Below are positions 16,081-23,344 of a stretch of 35,069 nt of DNA, piece after piece. The position numbers were made by a program, and so were the translations under genes. Below the pieces are notes generated by a model. That model had not been told where the DNA came from. It did no database searches and was given only the letters and a program-made list of their open reading frames with translations. Source of the DNA: Halomonas sp. A11-A (GTDB lineage Bacteria; Pseudomonadota; Gammaproteobacteria; Pseudomonadales; Halomonadaceae); the NCBI RefSeq assembly GCF_003182195.1, contig NZ_QGTM01000029.1, positions 1 through 35,069 of the forward strand. The letters are read 5' to 3'. Position 1 is the stretch's first letter. Each line of letters begins with the position of its first letter.

Positions 16081-16266
16081 TTATACTTTCGTATAAAACA
16101 AAGGGTTAGCACCCGGCTCCACGCCATTACCCTGTCAAGAACCGTGCCGGATTCGGAAAGATGCGAGGCATCAACGACCTAGGGAGGCTCTCCAGCCCTC
16201 GCGGTGCGCCTGGCGGACAGGTGTTCGATAATTTCGCTTACTCATTTGATGACCCCGTGACCAAAT
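16081..16266 (-). promoter_or_regulatory. pchC control region: UAS-like repeat, weak -24/-12 element, AT palindrome
   Basis: Three elements lie in the 350-bp divergent gap 16019-16368. A 23-bp inverted repeat at 16244-16266 has arms ATTTGATGAC and GTGACCAAAT (8 of 10 paired) around CCC, in the size and style of XylR/DmpR upstream activating sites. Reading towards pchC, CGGCACGGTTCTTGAC at 16149-16134 resembles a sigma-54 promoter with correct GG-N10 spacing, but has GA where -12 GC is expected. TTATAC-TTTC-GTATAA at 16081-16096 is a perfect palindrome between this element and the gene. The UAS lies about 100 bp upstream of the -24 element, as expected for sigma-54 activation. Confidence 0.5.
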
Positions 16267-16368
16267 CAGCAGCACCGCCGGAAGGCGCTCTTTGCCTGCA
16301 AGGCTCTGCTCGGCGACCCGGAGTGATATCCTGTTTCGGCTCACTTCCCGGTGTTCAGCGAGACCGCC

Positions 16369-18078
16369 ATGCCCGCCACTCCCCAGGACTACCCCAGCGC
16401 CCGCGACCTGATGGATGCCCTGCGCTTCCTGCCGGAAGAGGGCCAGATCTGGCTGGGCGAGCAGCGCATGCTGCTGATGTCCCTTCAGGCATCGGCCTTC
16501 TTCCGCAACGAGCTGGTCACCACCCTGGGCATAGAGCGCGCCCGGGGCGTCTTCATTCGCCTGGGCTACTACTCGGGGCTGCAGGATGCCGAGCTGGGCG
16601 AGGCGCTGCGCGGCAAGGCGCTTGGCCTGCGTGACAGCTTCATGGCCGGCCCCCAGCTGCATGCCTTGCAGGGGCACGTGCAGGCGATCCCGGTCCGAGT
16701 GGAGATCGACCCCGAGCACAACCGCTTCCACAGCGAGTTCATCTGGAAGGGCTCCTTCGAGGTGGAGGTGTGGCGCCCCCGGGGCGTGCAGGCCACCCCG
16801 GTCTGCTGGACGCTGCTGGGCTACGCCTCCGGCTATGCCACCCAACTGCTGGGACGCGAGGTGCAGTACCGGGAGGTGGAGTGCATGGGCTGCGGCGATG
16901 CCCAGTGCCGCATCGAGGGCAGGTTTGCCGAGGAGTGGCCGGATCATGAGGCCTTCTCGGCCCTGCTGCGTGAAGCGCCACTGATCGACGAGCTCTACGA
17001 CCTGCAGGCCCGGGTGGCCACACTGGAGGGGGATCTCGCCCGGCGACCCCGCGACGAGGACTGGGGCCCCATCGGCTCGGCCCCGGACTTTCGCGAGATG
17101 CTCGCCATGCTCGACAGCGCCGCCGCCGCCGAAGTGCCGGTGCTGCTGCTGGGCGAGACCGGCACCGGCAAGGAGATCCTGGCCCGGCGGCTGCACGACC
17201 AGAGCCAGCGCACCGAGGGCCCCTTCATCGCCGTCAACTGCGCCGCCATCCCGCCGGAGCTGATCGAGTCGGAGCTGTTCGGCGTGGAGAAGGGCGCCTA
17301 CACCGGCGCGACCCAGTCGCGCCTGGGGCGCTTCGAGCGCGCCCACGGGGGCACCCTCTTCCTGGATGAGCTCTCCGAGCTCTCGCCCCGCGCCCAGGCG
17401 GCCCTGCTGCGCGCCCTGCAGGAGCAGCAGATCGAGCGCGTCGGCGGCCAGGCGGTCAGGGAGGTGGACGTGCGGGTGGTGGCGGCCACCCACACCGATC
17501 TTCACCAGCGCGTCGAGGAGGGCCGCTTTCGCCGCGACCTCTTCTTTCGCCTCAACGCCTTCACCCTCACCGTGCCGCCCCTGCGTGAGAGGCACGAGGA
17601 TATTCACGCCCTGGCCGAGCACTTCCTCGCGCGCTGCGAGCACCACTACCAGCGCCGCACCCTCGGCTTCTCCGACCAGGCGCGCTCGGCCCTGACCCAG
17701 TACGCCTGGCCCGGCAACGTTCGCGAGCTCAAGAACACCATCGAGCGCGGCGTGATCCTGACCACGGATCACAAGCACATCACCGAGCGGGCACTGTTCG
17801 GCGACTACCAGGTGCCGACGCTCAAGCGGGAGAAGAGCCAGGGGCTGGATGATCAGGGGCGCCTGGTCGAGTCGGTGGACACCTCGCGCGGGGACGCCTC
17901 GCCTCGCCGGCATATCCAGGCGCTGTTCGAGGCCGGCCTGACGCCGGAGGATATCGAGAGGGAGATGCTGGTGGCGGCCCAGGCCGCAAGCGAGGGCAAT
18001 ATCGCCGCCGCCGCCCGCCGCCTGGGCATGACCCGCCCCGCCTACGCCTATCGGCTGAAGAAGTACGGGCTGCGCTGA
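16369..18078 (+). CDS. sigma-54-dependent phenol-type activator (DmpR/XylR family; PcuR-like)
   Basis: A 569-residue three-part activator. Residues 1-205 are the XylR-N/V4R sensor. Cys146, Glu169, Cys172 and Cys180 reproduce the 23-3-8 spacing of the zinc ligands described for MopR, and His98 and Trp126 fall where phenol-contacting residues lie. A short linker leads to the AAA+ domain, with Walker A GETGTGKE at 262-269 and a GAYTGA loop at 309-314; Tyr replaces the usual Phe of GAFTGA. FLDEL is Walker B. The C-terminus is a Fis-type helix-turn-helix (GNIAAAARRLGMTRPAYAYR). It is divergent from pchC and is the expected p-cresol-responsive activator of the pch operon. ATG 16369 is preferred over an in-frame GTG at 16351; neither has a strong ribosome site. 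Confidence 0.9.
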   Translation: MPATPQDYPSARDLMDALRFLPEEGQIWLGEQRMLLMSLQASAFFRNELVTTLGIERARGVFIRLGYYSGLQDAELGEALRGKALGLRDSFMAGPQLHALQGHVQAIPVRVEIDPEHNRFHSEFIWKGSFEVEVWRPRGVQATPVCWTLLGYASGYATQLLGREVQYREVECMGCGDAQCRIEGRFAEEWPDHEAFSALLREAPLIDELYDLQARVATLEGDLARRPRDEDWGPIGSAPDFREMLAMLDSAAAAEVPVLLLGETGTGKEILARRLHDQSQRTEGPFIAVNCAAIPPELIESELFGVEKGAYTGATQSRLGRFERAHGGTLFLDELSELSPRAQAALLRALQEQQIERVGGQAVREVDVRVVAATHTDLHQRVEEGRFRRDLFFRLNAFTLTVPPLRERHEDIHALAEHFLARCEHHYQRRTLGFSDQARSALTQYAWPGNVRELKNTIERGVILTTDHKHITERALFGDYQVPTLKREKSQGLDDQGRLVESVDTSRGDASPRRHIQALFEAGLTPEDIEREMLVAAQAASEGNIAAAARRLGMTRPAYAYRLKKYGLR

Positions 18079-18079
18079 G

Positions 18080-18104
18080 GGCGGGCGCTCGCTCGGCGCC
18101 CGCC
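18080..18104. terminator. terminator between the sigma-54 regulator and the SnoaL-like gene
   Basis: GGCGGGCGC (18080-18088) and GCGCCCGCC (18096-18104) form a perfect 9-bp stem with a 7-nt loop, directly after the regulator stop and before the converging SnoaL-like gene. No U-tract follows, so strength is uncertain. Confidence 0.6.
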
Positions 18105-18119
18105 AGCCTCAGGCCTGCT

Positions 18120-18527
18120 TCAGGACGCGACCGGGCTGGCCCAGGCCGCCCGGGTGCTGTGCACGGCGCTCTTGTGGGTGATCTGCCAGCGGCCATCGAG
18201 CTTGAGCAGCGCCAGCACGTCCACCCAGGAGTCCGCCAGGTTTTCGGTGTTGTCGAAGCCCAGCAGCACGCTGGCCACCTCGCCGGCCTGGGTCACCTGG
18301 ATGACGCGACCACGCACCTGTCGGTGGCTGGCCGCCCAGCGCTCGAAGCGATCGCTGATCAGGTCCCTGCTGAAGCCGCCCTCGGCGTCCACCGCCAGGA
18401 TCCAGGCGTCCTCGTGGAAGGCCGCTTCGAGCTTGTCCCGACGCCCCTGAAAGCCCTCCACATAGCCCTGCACCACGCGGATGATCTCGTCATGGTCAGG
18501 CGTACGTTCCTCGACTGTCGTGTTCAT
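18120..18527 (-). CDS. SnoaL/NTF2-like (lumazine-binding-type) protein
   Basis: A 135-residue soluble protein of the NTF2/SnoaL fold. It begins MNTTVEERTPDHDEIIRVVQ, followed by a helical YVEGFQGRRDKLEAAFHEDA, then strands ending in LLKLDGRWQITHKSAVHS. This pattern is typical of the nuclear-transport-factor-2-like family that includes small isomerases, cyclases and binding proteins. No catalytic residues can be assigned. The start ATG 18527 has GGGAGAAGC in front; a longer frame lacks family features. It follows the BKACE gene by 81 bp on the same strand and is probably cotranscribed. A 163-bp part of this gene is duplicated at 3873-4035. Its function in aromatic degradation is unknown. Confidence 0.75.
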   Translation of the reverse strand: MNTTVEERTPDHDEIIRVVQGYVEGFQGRRDKLEAAFHEDAWILAVDAEGGFSRDLISDRFERWAASHRQVRGRVIQVTQAGEVASVLLGFDNTENLADSWVDVLALLKLDGRWQITHKSAVHSTRAAWASPVAS

Positions 18528-18608
18528 GCGCTTCTCCCTCTGGTATCGCCACAACATGAACGCCACCCGCCGTGAGACGGCAGGCGGCGTGCACCCCGTG
18601 CGTTTGGA

Positions 18609-19442
18609 TCAAGCGGGCTGGCCAAGGCCCAGGATCTCGCGAGCCTGCTGCCAGGTGGCCACCGGGCGCTCGTACTTCTCGCACAGCGCCACGGCACGCT
18701 CGACCAGGGCCGCGTTGGAGGGGGCCAGGGTGTCGCGGTCGAGGCGCACGTTGTCCTCGAGGCCGGTGCGGGTATGGCCGCCGGCGGCGATGGACCACTC
18801 GTTGAGCATCAGCTGGTTGGGGCCGACACCGGCACCGCACCACTGGGCATCCGGCGCCAGGCGCTTCAGGGTCTCGATGTAGAAGTCGAAGGTCGGCTTG
18901 TCGGCGGGCATGGCGTTCTTCACGCCCATCACGAACTGCACGTAGAGCGGTGCCTTGAGCTTGCCCTGCTTCGACAGGTTCACCGCCTGGTGGATGTGCG
19001 ACAGGTCGAAGGCCTCGATCTCGGGCTTGATGGCGTACTTGAGCATCTCGCCGGCCAGCCACTCGACCAGCTGGGGAGAGTTCTCGTAGACCCGGTTAGG
19101 GAAGTTGTTGGACCCCACCGAGAGGCTCGCCATATCGGGCCTGAGCGGCAGCATGCCGCCACGCTCCTCGCCGGCCCCGGAGCGGCCGCCGGTGGAGAGT
19201 TGAATGATCATGCCCGGGCAGTGCTTCTTCAGGCCTTCCACCAGGCGCGCGAACTTCTCCGGGTCGGAGCTGGGGGTCTGGTCATCGTTGCGCACGTGGC
19301 AGTGGGCGATGGTCGCCCCGGCCTCGAAGGCCGCCTGGGTGCTCTCGATCTGCTCCTCGACGGTGATCGGAACGGCCGGGTTGTTCTCCTTGCGCGGCAG
19401 GCTGCCGGTGATGGCGACACAGATGATGCAGGGGTTGGACAT
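18609..19442 (-). CDS. beta-keto acid cleavage enzyme (BKACE, DUF849 family)
   Basis: A 277-residue TIM-barrel zinc enzyme. The HxH metal motif is His47/His49 in TIAHCHVRND, and the later block NEWSIAAGGHTRTGLEDNV supplies the conserved Arg and the metal-ligand Glu known from the lysine-fermentation enzyme Kce. BKACE enzymes combine a beta-keto acid with acetyl-CoA to give acetoacetate and a shortened acyl-CoA. Applied to 3-oxoadipate, the product of PcaL encoded nearby, this chemistry would give succinyl-CoA plus acetoacetate. The gene sits between pcaHG and the p-cresol cluster on the same strand as both. Substrate is not shown by sequence; carnitine-derived or other beta-keto acids are alternatives. 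Length is slightly short of the 300-residue members, but no motif is missing. Confidence 0.85.
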   Translation of the reverse strand: MSNPCIICVAITGSLPRKENNPAVPITVEEQIESTQAAFEAGATIAHCHVRNDDQTPSSDPEKFARLVEGLKKHCPGMIIQLSTGGRSGAGEERGGMLPLRPDMASLSVGSNNFPNRVYENSPQLVEWLAGEMLKYAIKPEIEAFDLSHIHQAVNLSKQGKLKAPLYVQFVMGVKNAMPADKPTFDFYIETLKRLAPDAQWCGAGVGPNQLMLNEWSIAAGGHTRTGLEDNVRLDRDTLAPSNAALVERAVALCEKYERPVATWQQAREILGLGQPA

Positions 19443-19592
19443 GGTGATCTCTCATGGTACCGAAGCGGTACCGTAGCTCTATCGTCATCAGGGGGATTTC
19501 CCCCCGCGGCGGGTGCTCGGCGTCAGCAACGCCGAGCGCCGCCCCCCGGGGGCGGCGCAGATGATCGGAACCCTGGAGGACAGGGCGCTCGA
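19443..19592 (-). terminator. hairpin-rich gap after pcaG
   Basis: Strong stems stack in this 150-bp gap. GCTCGGCGT (19515-19523) pairs with ACGCCGAGC (19529-19537), loop CAGCA. A second near-perfect GC palindrome (GCCGCCCC/GGGGGCGGC) occupies about 19539-19558, and GGGGG/CCCCC with ATTT between them spans about 19492-19505. They suit termination of the pca operon. Nearer the BKACE start, GGTACCG occurs twice (about 19456-19473), possibly an operator or the BKACE leader. Confidence 0.55.
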
Positions 19593-20225
19593 TCAGAAAT
19601 CGAAGAAGACGGTTTCACCCTCGCCCTGCAGGCGAATGTCGAGGCGATAGCGCACCTTGCCGTCGATCTCCTCGCGCCGGGCGATCAGGGTCTGGCGGCG
19701 GGTCGGCGACTCGATGCGGGTCAGCACCGGGCACTTGCCGTTGGCCTCGGCCTCGTCCTCGAAGTAGAGGCGCGTCTGCAGGTGGATGTTGACCCCGCGG
19801 GCGAAGATCGCCAGGTTGATGTGCGGCGCCTGGGGCTGGCCGCTGGCGTGGGCGACCGGGCCCGGCTTGATGGTCTTGAGCGACCATTCGCTGCCGTGGT
19901 CGAAGGTGGTGGCGGTGCGACCGAAGCTGTTGAACGGCTTTTTCAGGTCGAACTCGCGCTGATACTCGCCCTTGGCATCGGCCTGCCAGGCCTCGATGAA
20001 GGCGTCGCGCACCAGGTCGCCGTTGCCGTCGATGACGGTACCGACGACCTCGATCCGCTCGCCCTCTGCCCCGTCACGGGCCATCTCGTTCCAGATCTCC
20101 TCGTCGCGGGTCGGGTTACCGGCGGCGGCCAGGGCCAGGCCGATATGCACGTATGGCCCGGCGGTCTGGGAAGCGGTCTCGCGAAGCATCAGTTCGCTGG
20201 TGGGTCGGGAATTCGGCTGGTTCAT
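19593..20225 (-). CDS. pcaG: protocatechuate 3,4-dioxygenase alpha subunit
   Basis: A 210-residue intradiol dioxygenase subunit. It starts MNQPNSRPTSELMLRETASQ and continues TAGPYVHIGLALAAAG, the PcaG signature. GTVIDGNGDLVRDAFIEAWQ and SLKTIKPGPVAHASGQPQ follow, then PHINLAIFARGVNIHLQTRL. As in other alpha subunits the iron ligands are missing; they are supplied by PcaH. The AB heterodimer multimerises and opens protocatechuate to 3-carboxy-cis,cis-muconate. The start ATG 20225 sits 32 bp after the pcaH stop; a longer frame gives no family residues. It is the last gene of the pca operon before the hairpin cluster. Confidence 0.95.
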   Translation of the reverse strand: MNQPNSRPTSELMLRETASQTAGPYVHIGLALAAAGNPTRDEEIWNEMARDGAEGERIEVVGTVIDGNGDLVRDAFIEAWQADAKGEYQREFDLKKPFNSFGRTATTFDHGSEWSLKTIKPGPVAHASGQPQAPHINLAIFARGVNIHLQTRLYFEDEAEANGKCPVLTRIESPTRRQTLIARREEIDGKVRYRLDIRLQGEGETVFFDF

Positions 20226-20257
20226 CTCGCTGCCCCTGTCACTGGTTCTCGAACCGA

Positions 20258-20980
20258 TCACTGGTTTTCAAAAAAGGTCTGCAGTTCGCCGCGTACCACC
20301 AGGTCGAAGCGATAGGCCAGGCAGTCCATGGGAGTGCTGCGGGCCATGTCCAGGCGACCAATCATGGTCTCGACGGCGTCGCGATCCTTGATGGTGTTGA
20401 CGATGGGGCACAGCGGAATCAGCGGATCGCCCTCGAAGTACATCTGGGTGATCAGGCGGGTGGAGATCGACGGCCCCATCACCGAGACGTGGATATGGGA
20501 CGGACGCCAGCTGTTCATGTCGTTCGGCCAGGGATAGGGGCCCGGCTTGATGGTGCGGAAGCGGTACCAGCCCTGCTCATCGGTCAAGGTGCGGCCCACC
20601 CCGCCGAAGTGGGGGTCCAGCGGCGCCAGGTAGCGGTCGTTCTTGTGGCGGTAGCGGCCGCCGGCGTTGGCCTGCCACATCTCCACCAGGGTGTGGGGCA
20701 CCGGCTTGCCGAACTGGTCGACCACGCGGCCGAACATGATGATGCGCTCGCCCTGGGGAAGGCCCTGGCCCTGAGTGAAGTTGAGCAGCAGGTCGTTGTC
20801 ATGGGGGCCCATGCGCAGATGCCGGAAATCGGGACCGGAGAGCTCCGACACGGTGGGCTTCTGCATGCTGACCAGGGCCTGCTGCGGGGAGCGGGCCACG
20901 GAGGTCTTGTAGCCGGGGGCATAGGCCGGCGGATGCCAGTTGCGGTCGCGCTCGACGAAGCGCTTGTTCTCTTCCTGCAT
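20258..20980 (-). CDS. pcaH: protocatechuate 3,4-dioxygenase beta subunit
   Basis: A 240-residue beta subunit carrying the non-haem iron. Tyr110 (GGRYRHKND), Tyr149 (PGPYPW), His162 and His164 (SHIHVSVMG) have exactly the spacing of Tyr408, Tyr447, His460 and His462 of the Pseudomonas enzyme. Ring cleavage of protocatechuate with O2 is therefore fully supported. The start ATG 20980 is preceded by GGAGACGATCGTC. Its promoter region 20981-21101 holds a textbook PcaQ box at 21067-21084. Length is typical (about 239 in Pseudomonas). Confidence 0.97.
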   Translation of the reverse strand: MQEENKRFVERDRNWHPPAYAPGYKTSVARSPQQALVSMQKPTVSELSGPDFRHLRMGPHDNDLLLNFTQGQGLPQGERIIMFGRVVDQFGKPVPHTLVEMWQANAGGRYRHKNDRYLAPLDPHFGGVGRTLTDEQGWYRFRTIKPGPYPWPNDMNSWRPSHIHVSVMGPSISTRLITQMYFEGDPLIPLCPIVNTIKDRDAVETMIGRLDMARSTPMDCLAYRFDLVVRGELQTFFENQ

Positions 20981-21066
20981 GACGATCGTCTCCGGGGGTA
21001 GATGATTGACCTGGGTCAGTGTCGCGGCATTGACACCGGCTGACCATTGACGTCTCGGCCACCCAA

Positions 21067-21084
21067 CATAACCCCCAGGTTATG
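21067..21084. promoter_or_regulatory. PcaQ binding site upstream of pcaH
   Basis: CATAACC-CCCA-GGTTATG is a perfect inverted repeat 87 bp before the pcaH start and 18 bp after the pcaQ stop. It matches the ATAACC-N4-GGTTA core reported for PcaQ in alphaproteobacteria. Its position implies a separate PcaQ-controlled promoter for pcaHG inside the larger gene row. Confidence 0.85.
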
Positions 21085-21101
21085 GGCAGCCCCCCCCACC
21101 C

Positions 21102-22025
21102 TCACTTCAGGCTCGCGGCCACCTGCCGGAGGCGCTCGCAGAAGGCCTCCAGCGCCAGCGAAGGGCGCAGGGTGGCATTGAGGCAGAGCCCCACCGAGCC
21201 GCCCTGCTGCTCCAGCGGCAGGGCCAGCTCGTAGAGCTCTCCCGCCGCCACGCTCTCGCCCACGGCCTCCTCGGGTGCCACCCAGATCGCATCACTGCCC
21301 AGGGTGTAGCCGCGACTCAGCGGCAGCGACAGCGTCTCCAGGCGTCGCACCGGCAGGACCAGGGAGTGGCGCACGCAGAAGCTGTCCACCTGCTGACGCA
21401 GGGTCGTCTGGGGCGGCGGCAGCACCCAGGGGTAGGCGCCCAGCGCGTCGGCCGACAGCGGGCTCACGCCGGCCAGGGGGTGCCCGGCACGCACCATCAG
21501 CAGCAGCCGCTCGTAATAGAGATGCTCGAAGGCCAGGTCCTGGATCTCGCGCGCCTCGGTCATGCGTCCCACTACCAGGTCCAGCTCCCCGCGGCGCAGC
21601 CGCGAGAGCAGGAAGGCGCTAGGGCCGGTCACCACGTTCACGCCGACGTCGGCATGCTCCGCCTCCTGTGCATGCCAGTGCCGCAGTGCTTCGGGGAGCA
21701 GGCGGCTCTCCACGGTGGAAAGCGCCCCCACCCGCAGCCGACGCACGCCGTCACGGGCCTCGCCGATAGCGCCGATGCCCTCCTCCAGGGCGCGAATCGC
21801 AGGGCCGGCATGGCGCAGCAGGGTCAGGCCCGCCTGGTTCAGGGCCACCCCCTTGGGCGTGCGCTCGAACAGGCTGGTACCCAGCGTCTCCTCGAGCTCG
21901 CGGATGGTCTTGGAGATCCCCGGCTGGGTGATCGCCAGGCGCTCCGCGGCACGCACAAAGCTGCGCTGCCGGGCCACCTCCAGGAATGCCTGCAGGTGAC
22001 GCAGCTTGATCCGGGCATTGAGCAT
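21102..22025 (-). CDS. pcaQ: LysR-family activator PcaQ
   Basis: A 307-residue LysR-type regulator. The helix-turn-helix region is SFVRAAERLAITQPGISKTI, followed by RELEETLGTSLFERTPKGV. The effector domain includes RLRVGALSTVESRLLPEALR and YPWVLPPPQTTLRQQVDSF, both typical of PcaQ. PcaQ proteins respond to 3-carboxy-muconate or 4-carboxymuconolactone-type pathway intermediates and activate pca genes. The gene lies between pcaL and pcaH on the same strand, rather than divergent as in Agrobacterium. Start ATG 22025 has the strong ribosome site GGAGG. The ATAACC box just beyond its stop supports the assignment. Confidence 0.9.
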   Translation of the reverse strand: MLNARIKLRHLQAFLEVARQRSFVRAAERLAITQPGISKTIRELEETLGTSLFERTPKGVALNQAGLTLLRHAGPAIRALEEGIGAIGEARDGVRRLRVGALSTVESRLLPEALRHWHAQEAEHADVGVNVVTGPSAFLLSRLRRGELDLVVGRMTEAREIQDLAFEHLYYERLLLMVRAGHPLAGVSPLSADALGAYPWVLPPPQTTLRQQVDSFCVRHSLVLPVRRLETLSLPLSRGYTLGSDAIWVAPEEAVGESVAAGELYELALPLEQQGGSVGLCLNATLRPSLALEAFCERLRQVAASLK

Positions 22026-22039
22026 GTCCACCTCCTGCC

Positions 22040-22057
22040 GGCGCCCGCACGGGCGCC
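22040..22057 (-). repeat. hairpin just before the pcaQ ribosome site
   Basis: GGCGCCCG-CA-CGGGCGCC is a perfect 8-bp stem with a 2-nt gap, 8 bp from the pcaQ Shine-Dalgarno. It may lower pcaQ expression relative to pcaL, or act as a partial terminator between them. The loop is very tight, so the true fold is probably shorter. Confidence 0.45.
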
Positions 22058-22092
22058 GAAGCCGTCCCACCGAAGCGGGGCGCGACCGTCAC

Positions 22093-23268
22093 TTAGCGGG
22101 CATCACCCCAGCCCAGCTCCTTGGCCAGGGCGAAGGCGTGGTTGGCCGCCGGCACGCCGCCGTAGATGGCCACGTGCATCAGCACCTGGCGCAGCTCCGC
22201 CTCGGTCAGGCCGATACGCTTTGCCGTCTTGAGGTGCAGCGTCAGCTCCTCGCGGCCCAGCGCGGCCAGGATGCCGGTGGTGATCATGCTGCGCTCGCGA
22301 CGGGTCAGGTCGTCGTTGCTCCACAGCTCGCCCCAGGCCAGACGGGTGATCATCTGCTGGAAGGGGGCGTCCAGACTAGTGGCGTTCTCGGTAGAGCGCG
22401 CCACGTGGGCCTCGCCCAGCACCTGCTTGCGGGTCTCAAGGCCCGTAGCGTAATCCACGCCGTTGGCACCCACATCACCCAGATCCACCGCCATCACCGC
22501 CAGCAGCGTCTCGGCGAAGAGGCCAGGCACCTCCACGGAGGGCACGTGGCCCACGCCCTCGAGGATCTCGAGAGGCGCGCCGTCGAGCTCCGCGGCCAGG
22601 GCCTCGAGGGTCGAAGGCGGGGTAGCCAGGTCCTCGCTGCCGCCCAGCAGCTGTACCTTCACCGGCTTGCCACTGAGCTTGCCGGTAAAGGCGTGGCTGC
22701 CCAGCATCTCGCAGAGCCTGGCGTAGGAGTCATCGTCGCCGCGGCCCATCTGAGTGCACCAGCCCGCCTTGAGGGCCGGCTCCGCCTCGAAACAGGCCGG
22801 GGCGAACCAGCGCGGCACGATCTCCTCGGACATCGCCGCCAGGCCCTCCACGCGGATGCGGCCGGCGCGGGTGTTCCACAGCTCGGCATTGCCGATCACC
22901 GCCCCGGTGTTGGTCAGGGTGGCGGAGAGCAGGCGCTCGGTGTGCTCGCTGATCAGCTGCTGGCCCACCACCCCGCCGATGGAGGTGCCGGCGAAGTGGA
23001 AGCGCTCGGCACCGGCGAGATCGGCCAGGGCCAGGGCCTCCGCGGCCAGGTCGGCCGGGGTGATCGGGCGCTCGCCCCAGGCCTGGCTGGCGCCGTGACC
23101 GGGCAGGTCCCAGGTCAGCACCCGGTAGCGCGGCAGCAGCATCGGCAGGACATCGTCCCATACCGCCTGGCTCATCCCCAGGGGGTGCGCCAGCACCACC
23201 AGGGGGTTGGCCTCGCTGCCGAGCAGGCGATAGGCGATGCTGCGCCCGTTGATGTTCAGAAATGCCAT
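22093..23268 (-). CDS. pcaL: fused 3-oxoadipate enol-lactonase/4-carboxymuconolactone decarboxylase (PcaDC, PcaL)
   Basis: A 391-residue two-domain protein. Residues 1 to about 260 are an alpha/beta hydrolase with nucleophile Ser96 in GTSIGG, an acid near GSEDLATPP (about 212) and His in GVGHVPSVE (about 242): the PcaD enol-lactonase. Residues about 265-391 are a carboxymuconolactone decarboxylase domain (RSTENATSLDAPFQQMIT, then WSNDDLTRRERSMITTGILA and HVAIYGGVPAANHAF): PcaC. The two consecutive steps turn 4-carboxymuconolactone into 3-oxoadipate. Fusions of this order are best known as PcaL in actinomycetes; many proteobacteria keep separate genes. The frame is continuous with no sign of an artefact. 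It lies 76 bp after pcaF in the same operon. Confidence 0.93.
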   Translation of the reverse strand: MAFLNINGRSIAYRLLGSEANPLVVLAHPLGMSQAVWDDVLPMLLPRYRVLTWDLPGHGASQAWGERPITPADLAAEALALADLAGAERFHFAGTSIGGVVGQQLISEHTERLLSATLTNTGAVIGNAELWNTRAGRIRVEGLAAMSEEIVPRWFAPACFEAEPALKAGWCTQMGRGDDDSYARLCEMLGSHAFTGKLSGKPVKVQLLGGSEDLATPPSTLEALAAELDGAPLEILEGVGHVPSVEVPGLFAETLLAVMAVDLGDVGANGVDYATGLETRKQVLGEAHVARSTENATSLDAPFQQMITRLAWGELWSNDDLTRRERSMITTGILAALGREELTLHLKTAKRIGLTEAELRQVLMHVAIYGGVPAANHAFALAKELGWGDAR

Positions 23269-23344
23269 GGTCTCTCTCCGTGCAGTGCAACGGGAAGGGC
23301 CGGCGACAGTGGTTGGCCGGCCCAGACTCCTCGCTTGGTCGCGC

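Noticed and set aside
16351..16368. GTG 16351 as start of the sigma-54 regulator
   Set aside because: It adds six residues (MFSETA) without a better ribosome site; ATG 16369 gives a natural N-terminus. The evidence is thin either way.
16171..17913. 580-codon minus-strand open frame over the sigma-54 regulator
   Set aside because: Antisense to an activator with all three domains recognisable; no motifs in the shadow product.
19456..19473. GGTACCG direct repeats before the BKACE gene as part of a CRISPR or iteron array
   Set aside because: Only two copies of a 7-bp unit with a 4-bp spacer; no array structure. No CRISPR-like repeat was seen anywhere in the window.
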